The position numbers and the translations under genes are program-made. The notes beneath the pieces are model-generated. The model saw nothing but the letters and a program-made list of their open reading frames with translations, was not told the origin of the DNA and ran no database searches. A stretch of DNA of 64,000 bases from Bin80 sp965219915 (GTDB lineage Bacteria > Bacteroidota > Rhodothermia > Rhodothermales > Bin80). Within the stretch, counting starts at the first letter, position 1. Every line of letters begins with the position of its first letter. The DNA lies in the NCBI GenBank assembly GCA_965219915.1, contig OZ244794.1, positions 1,116,001 through 1,180,000 of the forward strand. The letters run 5' to 3'. This document shows, piece by piece, positions 34,374-44,248 of the stretch.

Positions 34374-35957
34374 TTACTTACCAGCCGAGGCCAGCCTGAG
34401 ATCAGTCTGTTTCATGATCGGTACGCCAAGAGCGACCTCCAGGTTACTTTGCGCAATCAGGAAGCTGTGTACGGCACGCAGATAATTCAGCTTACTGGTA
34501 TCCAGTTGCTCGGATGCGGACCTCACTTCCAGGAGGTTAGCTACACCCTCATTGGATCTGGACAGGGTATACTCATAGTTGAGTTCGGCATTCGCGACGT
34601 TTGTCTCCTGGCTGGTGATCTGGTGATACGCAGTAGTGAGTTCACGCAGAGCGGATTCAATTTCCAATCTCATTGCAGCTGTGGCCTGATCAAGTGCCAA
34701 TCCTGCCTGACGGGCGGAAACCTGTGCACGCTGGACAGCACGTCTGTTTTGCAAACCGTCGAAGATTGTCCATTGTAGGCTGAATCCAACATTTACTGCA
34801 GACTGCCAGTACGCTTCGCTGAAGTAGCTGTTACTGCCCTGTGAAAACCTGAATGGATTCGCGGGATCCGTGAGTGTAAAGGTTCGAATATCTGGGACCC
34901 GACCGGTATAGCTCAAATTGGCAAAGGCATTCAATGTCGGGAATCGGGTTAGTTTGGTTGCTCGGACCTCGTTCAGAGCAAAGGTGTAGGCAAGTCTGGC
35001 TTCTTCAATATCCGGTCGTCCGCGCATAGCACGCTGGAATGCATCCGTAGCTGCAACGGAGAGGTATGGCGATACGTCATCAATCGTCAATGTTCCGTTA
35101 ATTGCAATCTCCTGCTCCATGGGCAGTCCAAGCATGTATTTGAGTTGGTCAACGGCATTGTCGGCCTGGTTTTGTGCACGGACCAATGCTGTTTCCTGAT
35201 TGGTAAGCTCTACGTCCATGCTGAGCCGTTGAATTTTAGGCAGCACTCCCCGGCTTACACGGACTGCTGTTTCATCCCGGGAGGCGCGAATCCTTGACAC
35301 ACTCTGTACTGCAACACGCACTTCTTCCTCGGCGAGCAACGCACCATAAAATGCCTCGCGAACCTGACCAATTATGACCTGCTCCTGTCGTTCGGCCGCT
35401 TTGCTGATTTGTTCTAGTGCAGTGCGGAATCCATCGGGGTGCACGATTCTGACCCAATTAGCCACATCTACAATCGTCTGCGTGATCGAAACCGAGTTCA
35501 GGTACTGATTAGCAACCGAGAAAGGGTTATCGCTGGGCTCGGTGGGTGCGATTCCCGCAGCCGCCAGTCCTCTTCGCTGTCGATCGGCAAATTCAGCAAA
35601 TGTGATTGGGTGCGTAGCATTACTTCCATCCGTTCGCGCGGACTCATTGAAGCCTAGCCAATCGATGAAGGCGAACCCGGAGAAGAAGTCCCCAGCAGCA
35701 CTACCGGCAAAAGGATTAGCGTCCTTCACGTTTCGCGTATAGGAGCTCGTGCCCTCTATCGTTGGGAAAGCTACGCCAACTGAGCCAAGAATTAGCAGCC
35801 TGTTATCCTCCTCGACAAGTTTGCTGGCTTGGAGGGCATAATTGTTTAACAGGGCAATCTCCACAGCCTCATTTAGCGTGATGCTAATGGGAGTATTCTG
35901 GGAGCGGGCGAGGGGAACATGAAGGAGAAGGATAATGGCGATAATGGCGGGCCGCAT
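34374..35957 (-). CDS. TolC-family outer membrane efflux protein
   Basis: 527 residues, signal peptide MRPAIIAIILLLHVPLARSQ. Two OEP repeats with long helices ('LNEAVEIALLNNYALQASKL' about 27-46; 'RRAVQRAQVSARQAGLALDQ' about 400) and the conserved 'GFSLQWTIFDGLQNRRA' beta-strand turn. An acidic, Phe-rich insertion at about 75-140 lies in the first repeat. Forms the outer-membrane channel of the tripartite pump and begins the operon TolC, adaptor, RND. Confidence 0.92.
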   Translation of the reverse strand: MRPAIIAIILLLHVPLARSQNTPISITLNEAVEIALLNNYALQASKLVEEDNRLLILGSVGVAFPTIEGTSSYTRNVKDANPFAGSAAGDFFSGFAFIDWLGFNESARTDGSNATHPITFAEFADRQRRGLAAAGIAPTEPSDNPFSVANQYLNSVSITQTIVDVANWVRIVHPDGFRTALEQISKAAERQEQVIIGQVREAFYGALLAEEEVRVAVQSVSRIRASRDETAVRVSRGVLPKIQRLSMDVELTNQETALVRAQNQADNAVDQLKYMLGLPMEQEIAINGTLTIDDVSPYLSVAATDAFQRAMRGRPDIEEARLAYTFALNEVRATKLTRFPTLNAFANLSYTGRVPDIRTFTLTDPANPFRFSQGSNSYFSEAYWQSAVNVGFSLQWTIFDGLQNRRAVQRAQVSARQAGLALDQATAAMRLEIESALRELTTAYHQITSQETNVANAELNYEYTLSRSNEGVANLLEVRSASEQLDTSKLNYLRAVHSFLIAQSNLEVALGVPIMKQTDLRLASAGK

Positions 35958-36109
35958 TGAATCAGTAATTACTGGTATTAGGTTAGGGCGCGCTCAGATT
36001 CATATTGAACGGCCTCCACAGCGAGCGCAGTTGTACGCGTGGCCTTGTTGTGTGTTGACAGTAAATAGGGACTGGGAGTAGTGTTGAGCGTGCACGGGTC
36101 TTCGTGAGG

Positions 36110-37177
36110 CTAAACGAAATCCTTGTGTTGGTGCGCATGCAGGTAGTCAACCACGTTCTTGACCTGCTGGGTGCTGCCATTGTGGCAGACAAGCAGCGCA
36201 TCGTCGGTATCTACGATCACCACATCATGGACGCCTACAACAGCAACCAGACGTTTACCGGCATGCACAAGCGAGCGACTAGTATCGTGCACAATAACAT
36301 TTCCCCGGAGCACATTACCATGGCGGTTTTTATCACTCAGATCGTAGACTGCACGCCAGTCGCCAATGTCGCTCCACCCAAAATTTCCGGGAACGACGTA
36401 AACGTTGCTGGCCCGTTCCATGACGCCGAAGTCAATAGAGATGCGCGTACTTTTGAGGTAAGCTCTACGGATTGCTGTGATTTCCTGATCAGTCCCGATA
36501 TGTTGCGCCGCGTTGTTGAAGGCAGTCCAAGTGCTCGTCAGGTGGGTCTTCATATTTGACAGGAGTGAATCCGCACGCCAGACAAAAATCCCACTGTTCC
36601 AGAGAAAATCGCCTGAATCCAGGAATCTTTCTGCAGTTGCTTCGTTAGGCTTTTCAGCAAAAGTTCGCACCCTATGAGTGTCGGCACTTTTGTTGTCGGA
36701 GGTATCATACTGGATGTACCCGTAGCCGGTGGCGGGGTAAGAAGGTTGGATACCAATCGTAACCAGGGCATTGGGCTGCTTAGCCACAGCGACCGCTTTT
36801 TCCAGAATCTCAATAAAGCGTGTTTCATCTTTTATCAAGTGATCTGCGGGCAACACGATCATGATTGCATCGGGGTCAATCGCAAGCAGTTTGATGGCTG
36901 CGTAAGCAATGCACGGAGCAGTATTGCGGCTTATAGGTTCGCCAAGAATACAGTCCTCTGGGATTGCAGGTAACTGTTTGCGTGTAAGATCTGTGTAGCG
37001 TTCATGAGTCACGACCAAAGTTCTTTCAGGAGGCGTGATCGGGGCAACACGTTTCACTGTTTTCTGGAGTAGGGTTCCTTCTCCTAGGACATTAATGAAC
37101 TGTTTGGGATGGGCCTCTCTGCTCCGCGGCCAGAATCGACTGCCGATCCCCCCCGCCATGATAACGCTGTATACCAT
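36110..37177 (-). CDS. manC: mannose-1-phosphate guanylyltransferase
   Basis: 355 residues from ATG 37175-37177 (MVYSVIMAGGIGSRFWP...), chosen because it places the signature GGxGxRxWPxSRxxxPKQF at the N terminus; the frame continues open to 37243. Further motifs: 'VLPADHLI', 'FAEKPNEATAERFLDSGDFLWNSGIFVW', 'SIDFGVMERASNVYVVPGNFGWSDIGDW'. It lacks the C-terminal phosphomannose isomerase domain of long ManC, so it is the short GMP type. Makes GDP-mannose for glycans. Divergent from ugd, with about 190 bp between starts. Confidence 0.92.
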   Translation of the reverse strand: MVYSVIMAGGIGSRFWPRSREAHPKQFINVLGEGTLLQKTVKRVAPITPPERTLVVTHERYTDLTRKQLPAIPEDCILGEPISRNTAPCIAYAAIKLLAIDPDAIMIVLPADHLIKDETRFIEILEKAVAVAKQPNALVTIGIQPSYPATGYGYIQYDTSDNKSADTHRVRTFAEKPNEATAERFLDSGDFLWNSGIFVWRADSLLSNMKTHLTSTWTAFNNAAQHIGTDQEITAIRRAYLKSTRISIDFGVMERASNVYVVPGNFGWSDIGDWRAVYDLSDKNRHGNVLRGNVIVHDTSRSLVHAGKRLVAVVGVHDVVIVDTDDALLVCHNGSTQQVKNVVDYLHAHQHKDFV

Positions 37178-37366
37178 ATCTGTGTTGGTTAAACCAGAAG
37201 ATATTAACCGATTGTTAGATGGAAACAATTCTACTGTATACAAGCAGTTAAGTCACGGTTCCATTAAAAAGACAGATTTCTGCAAAGATTTGTTGCGCCA
37301 TGGGATGACCCAATAGTAATTGCTTCGCGTACAAGAAGTCCTTTGTTACTTCGGGAGTGCTGATTT

Positions 37367-38710
37367 ATGAAGATTGGTATAGTTGGAACAGGTTACGTTG
37401 GCTTGGTGTCGGGCGTTTGTTTTGCTGAAATGGGCAATGATGTCTGGTGTGTGGATGTTGACGAGGTCAAGATTGCCAGTCTGCGTAGAGGAGCAATGCC
37501 GATCTATGAGCCGGACCTAGGAAGTCTGCTGCACCGCAATCTGCGTGAAGAACGCCTCACCTTCACTACCTCGCTTAACGAAGCCCTGGAAAATGCCGAG
37601 ATCATATTTCTTGCATTGCCAACACCGCCCGATGCGGAAGGGGATGCGGATTTGTCTTATGTGCTGCAGGTCGCAAATGCGATCGGTACATGGCTCAAGG
37701 ATAATGGCAAGTACAGGATTATAGTTAACAAAAGCACCGTTCCTGTGGGGACTGCTGCCAAGGTCAGTGAAGTGCTGGTTGCGCAAGGGGCCAGACAAGA
37801 GGAGGATTTTAATGTAGTATCCAATCCGGAATTTCTCAGGGAGGGCGCTGCCGTTGACGATTTTATGAAGCCGGAAAGAGTCATTTTGGGGACTTCGAGT
37901 GACCGTGCGGGCAACATCATGCGACGCCTCTATGAGCCATTCGTTCGACAGGGTAACCCCATCATTGTTATGGACGAGCGCTCAGCTGAGGTAACCAAGT
38001 ACGCGGCAAACGCCTTTTTGGCATCACGTATCAGTTTCATGAACGAGGTGGCCAATTTGTGTGATCGCGTGGGGGCAGATGTGGATAAGGTGCGCATAGG
38101 GATCGGCAGTGATCGCCGTATCGGCAGGCATTTCCTGTATTCAGGGATTGGTTTTGGTGGCAGTTGTTTCCCAAAGGATATACGGGCACTCCTGCGTACC
38201 GCGCACAGCAATGACTATGATTTCAAGATGCTTCAGGCAGTACTAGAGGTAAACGAGAGCCAGCGGATGCAATTGGTCGATCGCGTGCGGGCATACCTCG
38301 GGGACGGTCTGCGGGGAAAACACGCGGCAGTTTGGGGACTTGCTTTCAAGGCCAATACGGATGATGTTCGCGAATCACCCGCCCATGTAGTTGTTCGCGG
38401 ACTTTTGGCAGAGGGTGTACGCATTACTGCTTTTGACCCGGAGGCGATGGCAACCTCCGGGACAATCCTTGGCGATTCAGTGACCTACGCCAGGAGTGCT
38501 TATGCTGCTTTGGAAGGCGTTGATATGTTACTTATCTGTACGGAGTGGCCGGAATTCAGGCGGCCTGATTTCGAGAGAATAAAGGGGCTGATGCGGCAAC
38601 CACTTATCTTCGATGGGCGTAATTTATACAATGCCCGCAGGATGGCAGAGCGAGGATTTGATTATCACAGCATTGGTCGTCCAAGTTTGTCTCCTGCTGG
38701 AGGAGCGTGA
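37367..38710 (+). CDS. ugd: UDP-glucose 6-dehydrogenase
   Basis: 447 residues. Rossmann start 'MKIGIVGTGYVGLVSGVCFAE', 'STVPVGTA', 'VSNPEFLREGAAVDDFMKPERV', and catalytic 'GIGFGGSCFPKDIRAL' (Cys about 263). The central Lys in 'EVTKYAANAFLA' and C-terminal 'WGLAFKANTDDVRESPA' complete the family set. Oxidises UDP-glucose twice to UDP-glucuronate, a precursor of acidic polysaccharides. The following SLC13 permease begins 30 bp later on the same strand. Confidence 0.94.
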   Translation: MKIGIVGTGYVGLVSGVCFAEMGNDVWCVDVDEVKIASLRRGAMPIYEPDLGSLLHRNLREERLTFTTSLNEALENAEIIFLALPTPPDAEGDADLSYVLQVANAIGTWLKDNGKYRIIVNKSTVPVGTAAKVSEVLVAQGARQEEDFNVVSNPEFLREGAAVDDFMKPERVILGTSSDRAGNIMRRLYEPFVRQGNPIIVMDERSAEVTKYAANAFLASRISFMNEVANLCDRVGADVDKVRIGIGSDRRIGRHFLYSGIGFGGSCFPKDIRALLRTAHSNDYDFKMLQAVLEVNESQRMQLVDRVRAYLGDGLRGKHAAVWGLAFKANTDDVRESPAHVVVRGLLAEGVRITAFDPEAMATSGTILGDSVTYARSAYAALEGVDMLLICTEWPEFRRPDFERIKGLMRQPLIFDGRNLYNARRMAERGFDYHSIGRPSLSPAGGA

Positions 38711-38740
38711 GTTTTGTCGACTGAGTAACTAAAGACGGCG

Positions 38741-40507
38741 ATGGATTGGCAGGCGTATCTGACTATTGGCGTGATCGTCTCGATCGCTGTGGCACTTGTT
38801 CGGGATCTTGCCAGGCCGGACCTCATTTTTCTCGCTGCTTTGGGATTGCTCCTGGTTGCAGGGGTGATCACTCCATCGGAGGCATTTGCGGGATTCTCTA
38901 ACGGGGCGGTGATTGCCCTTGGGTCACTTTTCGTCGTGGCAGCAGGAATAGAGGAAAGCGGGCTGCTACGCAGGTTTGAGCGGCAGTTACTGAGAAGGGT
39001 GTCTAACCTGTCAACGGCTTTGTTTCGGCTCATGGTGCCGACGGCACTGGTCTCGGCATTCATGAACAATACACCCGTGGTTGCAATATGGACGCAACCC
39101 GTGCAGCGGTGGGCTTATAGATCCAGGCTTTCTCCATCTAAATTACTCATCCCGTTATCGTATGCCGCAATCGCGGGTGGCATGATAACGCTGATAGGCT
39201 CTTCCACCAACGTGGTGGTTTCCGGATTGGCACAGGATGCAGGACATACGCTAGCTCTATTCGATTTCACTATGATCGGGCTGCCAGCGGCTGTGATTGT
39301 GTTGATATTTATGGCTTTTTTCGGAGTGCGACTTTTACCAGATCGTGCCAGCGAGCCACCGTTTACCCGTTCTCGTCTGGAAAAGTGTTTATTTGAAGTT
39401 CGCGTAACCAGGCGCAGTCCGCTCATTGGTCAAACCTTGAGGCAGGCCGGATTGGATGTTGGAGACGAATCTGCTGTAATTGTCCAGATCAGGCGGGGTA
39501 AGCACGTAATGGCTTTCGATCCGCAATTAATTCTCGGTCAGGACGATGTGCTATGTTTCAGCGGCAGTCTCTCGGTTCTGGAGGACCTGCTGAATAGACC
39601 AGGATTTGGTCCGGGGAGGGCTATTTCCGAACAACGACTTGGCAATCTTCTGCCAATGTACGAGGCTGTGATCAGTGAAACTTCCTATCTGATAGGCAAA
39701 TCCCTAGCCGAAGTAGATTTTCTTGCTAAGTATGGTGCGGTTGTACTGGCAGTGCAGCATAAGTCGGGTGTGCTTGAGGGTGCTGGCATGAGAGATACTA
39801 CCTTGAAGGCTGGTGATCTATTGTTGGTTGGTGCAATAGCGGGGTTTGAAGAGCGTTGGCATGCAAGTCACATGGAATTCTTCTATGTCGTGCCTCGCGG
39901 GGTGTCTCGTCGAAAGTTTTCAAGAGTGAAGATGGTAACGTCAGTGAGCATCCTAGCAGCCATGGTTGTGGCTATCAGTACTGGAAGGATACCGTTGCCA
40001 ACAGCGGCATTTACAGCAGCACTTGCCATGGTAGTGACGCGCGGTATAACGGTTGCAACCGCCCGAAACGCGCTGGATTTGCAGGTGTTGCTACTTATAG
40101 CGTCCGCACTTGGACTCGGCGTAGCCGTTGGGAAGACCGGTGTCGCAGAGAACCTTGCCCGAGTCCTGACAGAAATCGGCGGGATCAACCCGATTTTAGC
40201 CTTGCTTGTACTGTATGCATGTACCAACGTGCTCACGGAGTTGATCGCAAACAAAGCGGCAGCCGTACTGATGTTGCCGGTTGCACTATCCATGGCCTCA
40301 ACTTTTGATGCGGAGCCAAAGGCGTTTATTTTGACTGTGGCAGTTGCCGCGGCCGCCAGCTTTATGACTCCTGTGGGCTATCAGACAAACCTGATGGTCA
40401 TGGCCGCGGGGAATTATAGGGTTCGGGACTACTTGCGAGTTGGGCTGCCGGTTAGTCTGTTGGTAATGCTGGTCTCCACAACCATCATCTCCATAAGGTG
40501 GTTGTAG
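38741..40507 (+). CDS. SLC13-type permease with RCK_C domains, probable sulfate transporter
   Basis: 588 residues: an N-terminal membrane block (about 5-195), a central hydrophilic part with two TrkA-C/RCK_C-like modules (about 215-370, 'SPLIGQTLRQAGLDVGDESAVIVQIRR' pattern and 'SYLIGKSLAEVDFLAKYGAVVLAVQHK'), and a second membrane block (about 395-588). Helix-end motifs 'AFMNNTPVVAIW', 'IGSSTNVVVSGLAQDAG' and 'ANKAAAVLMLP' mark the Na+-dependent SLC13/DASS family, whose bacterial members include sulfate permeases of this layout. Lies between ugd and the sulfate-activating fusion enzyme (95 bp), which supports sulfate as substrate. Confidence 0.82.
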   Translation: MDWQAYLTIGVIVSIAVALVRDLARPDLIFLAALGLLLVAGVITPSEAFAGFSNGAVIALGSLFVVAAGIEESGLLRRFERQLLRRVSNLSTALFRLMVPTALVSAFMNNTPVVAIWTQPVQRWAYRSRLSPSKLLIPLSYAAIAGGMITLIGSSTNVVVSGLAQDAGHTLALFDFTMIGLPAAVIVLIFMAFFGVRLLPDRASEPPFTRSRLEKCLFEVRVTRRSPLIGQTLRQAGLDVGDESAVIVQIRRGKHVMAFDPQLILGQDDVLCFSGSLSVLEDLLNRPGFGPGRAISEQRLGNLLPMYEAVISETSYLIGKSLAEVDFLAKYGAVVLAVQHKSGVLEGAGMRDTTLKAGDLLLVGAIAGFEERWHASHMEFFYVVPRGVSRRKFSRVKMVTSVSILAAMVVAISTGRIPLPTAAFTAALAMVVTRGITVATARNALDLQVLLLIASALGLGVAVGKTGVAENLARVLTEIGGINPILALLVLYACTNVLTELIANKAAAVLMLPVALSMASTFDAEPKAFILTVAVAAAASFMTPVGYQTNLMVMAAGNYRVRDYLRVGLPVSLLVMLVSTTIISIRWL

Positions 40508-40602
40508 AGTCATGTGAACAGATATGTGCCTTGTTGGTGCAACGCCGTTTACTCGATTTTAGATAGTCCGCTTTCTCCTATCATTTCCCCAATAGAAACG
40601 CG

Positions 40603-42312
40603 ATGGCAGTTTTGATTGAGCCTCATGGAGGCTCATTGGTGGAGTCTCTTGTGGATCAAGAGCGCAGAGAGATTCTCAAAAGCAGTTCGGTCAATCTTCC
40701 GTCAATAGTCCTTTCAGATCGGCAATTATGCGATTTGGAGCTGTTGCTCTGCGGTGGATTTTCCCCGCTAAGGGGTTTCCTGAACCGGGAGGATTACGAA
40801 GGTGTTTTGCGGGACATGCGCCTATCGTGTGGTACCCTTTGGCCCATGCCGATCACACTTGACATTACTGAGGACGATGTGAAGCGAACCAAGGGGCATC
40901 GTCGAATAGCACTTCGTGATGTTACCGGGTTACTCCTGGCGATCCTTCATGTCGGAGATCTCTGGAAGCCGGACAAAGAGTTAGAGGCAAAGAGGGTTTT
41001 CAATACGGTCAGCGACGAACACCCGGCGGTGGATTATCTCTTCAACCGGGCGGGTATGTATTACCTGGGCGGTACACTGGAAGGGGTTCAATTGCCACCT
41101 CATTACGACTTTCCTGGTCTTCGGCACACGCCCCGGCAACTGCGTGAAATTTTTCGGAGTCAGGGAAGTTCGCGTGTCGTAGCCTTCCAGACGCGCAATC
41201 CAATGCATCGTGCGCACAAAGAGCTGACCGACCGGGCCTCCCAGGAGATAGGTGGAAAACTACTGATTCACCCTGTAGTAGGGATGACAAAGTCGGGCGA
41301 TATAGATCACTACACGCGTGTACGCAGCTATAAAAAGCTTCTAAACTATTATCCCGAAGGTCAGGCCTCAATAAGCCTGTTGCCACTCGCGATGCGGATG
41401 GGTGGACCGCGAGAAGCGCTCTGGCATGCAATCATTCGCAAGAACTATGGCTGTACCCACCTTATCATAGGGCGTGATCATGCCGGTCCAGGCACAATGA
41501 AGGATGGCACACCGTTCTACGGACCGTATGATGCCCAGGATCTGGTCAGGAATCATGCGAAAGAGGTGGGAATAGATGTGGTCCCATTTCGGCTAATGGT
41601 TTACGCGCCGGAATCAGGCGTGTACAAGCCGATAGACGAAGTGTTTGAGGGAGAGAAAACCCTGAATATTTCAGGAACTCAGTTGCGAGGTATGCTTTCG
41701 AATGGGGAGGAGATTCCCGAATGGTTCTCTTACAAGGGTGTGATTGAAGAACTGCGAAAGACTTATCCTCCACGCGGACAACAGGGATTCGCCGTGTTCC
41801 TGACGGGGTTGTCCGGCTCAGGTAAATCCACGATCGCAAATGCGCTTCAGGCACGATTGCTGGAGCTCTTGTCGTGTCCAGTCACTCTTTTGGATGGTGA
41901 CGTGGTTAGGACCAATCTGAGTAAAGGTTTGGGTTTCTCGCGAGAAGATCGATCTACGAATGTCCAGCGCATTGGCTATGTCGCCTCGGAAATTGTCAGG
42001 CATCGTGGGGTAGTGATCTGTGCGCCGATTGCCCCGTATGAAGAGGATCGTGCCATAAATCGTAGGAGAATAGAGCGCGAAGGTGGTTACATCCAGGTAT
42101 TCGTAAATGCTTCGCTGGAGGTATGTGAACGTAGAGATGTTAAAGGGTTATATGCAAAGGCTCGTGCAGGAATCATTAAGGGTTTCACCGGTATTGATGA
42201 TCCCTATGAAGTTCCCGATAATTCAGAAGTTGTATGCCGCACGGAGGAAGAAACCGTGGAAGAGAGCACACAGCTTATCGTTCAAAGGCTGAAAGTATTA
42301 GGTTTTCTGTAG
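40603..42312 (+). CDS. bifunctional sulfate adenylyltransferase / APS kinase
   Basis: 569 residues. N-terminal ATP sulfurylase (about 1-390): 'QTRNPMHRAHKELT' near 194-207, 'GRDHAGPGTMKDG' near 289-301 and 'NISGTQLR'. C-terminal APS kinase (about 395-569): P-loop 'GLSGSGKST' near 405-413, 'LLDGDVVR', 'DRSTNVQRIGYVA' and 'VNASLEVCERRDVKGLY'. Together they make PAPS from sulfate and two ATP. The heterodimeric CysDN type is absent. PAPS reductase is not nearby; neighbours are sugar-nucleotide genes, so PAPS may serve sulfotransferases as well as, or instead of, cysteine synthesis. Product ends 9 bp before the next gene. Confidence 0.94.
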   Translation: MAVLIEPHGGSLVESLVDQERREILKSSSVNLPSIVLSDRQLCDLELLLCGGFSPLRGFLNREDYEGVLRDMRLSCGTLWPMPITLDITEDDVKRTKGHRRIALRDVTGLLLAILHVGDLWKPDKELEAKRVFNTVSDEHPAVDYLFNRAGMYYLGGTLEGVQLPPHYDFPGLRHTPRQLREIFRSQGSSRVVAFQTRNPMHRAHKELTDRASQEIGGKLLIHPVVGMTKSGDIDHYTRVRSYKKLLNYYPEGQASISLLPLAMRMGGPREALWHAIIRKNYGCTHLIIGRDHAGPGTMKDGTPFYGPYDAQDLVRNHAKEVGIDVVPFRLMVYAPESGVYKPIDEVFEGEKTLNISGTQLRGMLSNGEEIPEWFSYKGVIEELRKTYPPRGQQGFAVFLTGLSGSGKSTIANALQARLLELLSCPVTLLDGDVVRTNLSKGLGFSREDRSTNVQRIGYVASEIVRHRGVVICAPIAPYEEDRAINRRRIEREGGYIQVFVNASLEVCERRDVKGLYAKARAGIIKGFTGIDDPYEVPDNSEVVCRTEEETVEESTQLIVQRLKVLGFL

Positions 42313-42321
42313 AACAAAAAC

Positions 42322-43659
42322 ATGAAGGCATCTGCATATGAGGCGCTGAAAGAGCGTATAGAATCACGTGATCTAACTATTGCGGTGATAGGTCTGGGGT
42401 ATGTAGGATTGCCGCTTGCAACAGCGTTTGCCGAGGTAGGATTCAGGGTAACAGGAATTGACGTTGACGAGAAAAAGGTAAGATTGGTCAATCGGGGCAT
42501 ATCCTACATAGAGGACATGGATAGCGAACGATTGAGGTCGCTCGTAGATCAGGGGTTCCTGCGTGCCACGGGCCAGTTTGATACCCTGGATACCTGCGAT
42601 GCCGTAAGTATTTGTGTCCCAACTCCGTTGCGTAAGACCGGAGCACCGGACATTTCACACATTCTGAGTGCAGCAGATGCGATTGCTGAGCATTTGCATC
42701 CTGGCATGATTGTGGTACTGGAGAGCACTACATATCCGGGCACGACCACCGAGGTAATTTTGCCGCGTTTTCATCGAGAGGCAGAGAATCTGGAAGTGGG
42801 GAAGGATTTTTTTCTGTGTTTTTCGCCCGAACGCGTTGACCCTGGACGTAGGGACTGGACTACAAAGAACACGCCAAAGGTGATGGGTGGGGTAACACCG
42901 GAATGCCTTCAGGTGGGCAGGATGCTGTACGAGTCCGTCATTGAATCTGTTGTCCCCGTATCAAGTACGGAGGCGGCAGAGCTTACGAAATTGGTTGAGA
43001 ACACATTTCGAGCCGTAAACATCGGGCTGGCAAACGAAGTGCTCCTGATTTGCGATAAGCTGGGCTTGAATGCCTGGGAGGTAGTTGAGGCAGCGGGGAC
43101 CAAGCCGTTTGGTTTTATGAAGTTCCTGCCTGGCCCGGGGCTTGGGGGGCATTGCATTCCCATTGATCCACAGTATTTATCCTGGAAGTTGCGCACCTTG
43201 GGGTACACTGCTCGGTTTATTGAGTTGGCCACCGAGATAAATACAGCTATGCCCAAGTATTGGGTAGGCTGTGTGCAGGATGTACTTAACGAAGAAGGAA
43301 AGCCACTGCGGGGCAGCAATATTCTGGTCGTGGGTGTTGCATACAAAAAGGACGTCGGCGATTTACGTGAGTCCCCCGCTCTGGATATCCTCACGCTTCT
43401 TAGGGATAAGGGGGCAAAAATCAACTACCATGATCCATATGTACCGGTTTTCAAACTTGATGAACTGGAGATGGTATCGGTCGCTGATCTGGACGCCGCA
43501 TTGGCTGAAGCAGATTGCGTGTTAATTGCCACAGATCATACCAGTTATGACTGGCCTGCATTGCATAAGCAAGCGCGGTTGGTCGTGGATACGCGGGCTA
43601 CACTGGGTCAGGAGCAGGATGCGATCATGAGATACGCATGGGCTGGCGTGCGCGGTTGA
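42322..43659 (+). CDS. nucleotide-sugar 6-dehydrogenase, WbpA/WecC-like
   Basis: 445 residues. 'IAVIGLGYVGLPLATAFAE' opens the NAD fold at about 20-38; 'VCVP-TPLRKTGAPDISHI' and 'LESTTYPGTTTE' follow; the catalytic region 'FLPGPGLGGHCIPIDPQYLSW' differs from Ugd (GGSCFPKD) and is typical of UDP-GlcNAc/UDP-ManNAc 6-dehydrogenases (WbpA, WecC). 'VGVAYKKDVGDLRESPAL' is the C-terminal NAD-side motif. It should make a UDP-HexNAc uronic acid. Two different uronate routes in 6 kb, with ManC and a PAPS enzyme, point to an acidic, perhaps sulfated surface glycan; glycosyltransferases for it are not in the window except one GT2 far downstream. Confidence 0.88.
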   Translation: MKASAYEALKERIESRDLTIAVIGLGYVGLPLATAFAEVGFRVTGIDVDEKKVRLVNRGISYIEDMDSERLRSLVDQGFLRATGQFDTLDTCDAVSICVPTPLRKTGAPDISHILSAADAIAEHLHPGMIVVLESTTYPGTTTEVILPRFHREAENLEVGKDFFLCFSPERVDPGRRDWTTKNTPKVMGGVTPECLQVGRMLYESVIESVVPVSSTEAAELTKLVENTFRAVNIGLANEVLLICDKLGLNAWEVVEAAGTKPFGFMKFLPGPGLGGHCIPIDPQYLSWKLRTLGYTARFIELATEINTAMPKYWVGCVQDVLNEEGKPLRGSNILVVGVAYKKDVGDLRESPALDILTLLRDKGAKINYHDPYVPVFKLDELEMVSVADLDAALAEADCVLIATDHTSYDWPALHKQARLVVDTRATLGQEQDAIMRYAWAGVRG

Positions 43660-44248
43660 GGTAGGTGGTTACTAGTAGAGAGCGACTCTTATTAGTCTTA
43701 TTGCCGTAGACCGGTGGAGATCCTGTTTGGGTGCCATCGTGCAGATCTACCAGCAGGCGTGTTCTGACCAAGTGAGTTACAATAGCTCCTGTTATCCTGA
43801 TCAATCAATCAGGAACAGATCTGTGCAGGCTTCGATCGATTCATTCGTTTCTACATCAAAAGTCTTTCTTTGGTATGGATGTGAAACGGAAGGCTAGCCG
43901 AGGCAGATTAAAGTGGGAACTGTTTGGACAATTTCATCAGTTGATATTCCAAAATCCTCACGAGGTGGTCTAAGGAAAAGGCAGCGTGTACGAGTCAGCG
44001 CTGAACTGACTGGCTATACGTGGGCAGCTAATTGCTGGCTAAGAGTGAATTTGAGTGTATGTCCTGTGGCTTGCTGATCAGGTGAGATTGAATGCGGCAG
44101 CAAACACATTGACCTCCAGTATAGGGGCAATTATTCGGTGAGGGGCGTTCGGGTTACCGAACTCCAAGATCGTAAAAATGACTGATTGGTTACCACTTAA
44201 TGGGTAACACTATGCAAATAATACCCAGTAATACATTGGCTTGAGCTA
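43660..44248. other. gene-free stretch after the sugar-dehydrogenase gene
   Basis: 589 bp with many stops in all frames and no recognised motif. A short inverted repeat, GTTACC with GGTAAC around 44188-44207, is the only structure seen. It begins a gene-poor region running to 45.7 kb. Confidence 0.4.

Noticed and set aside
44188..44207. Short inverted repeat GTTACC/GGTAAC as an operator
   Set aside because: Too short and not next to any intact gene start.
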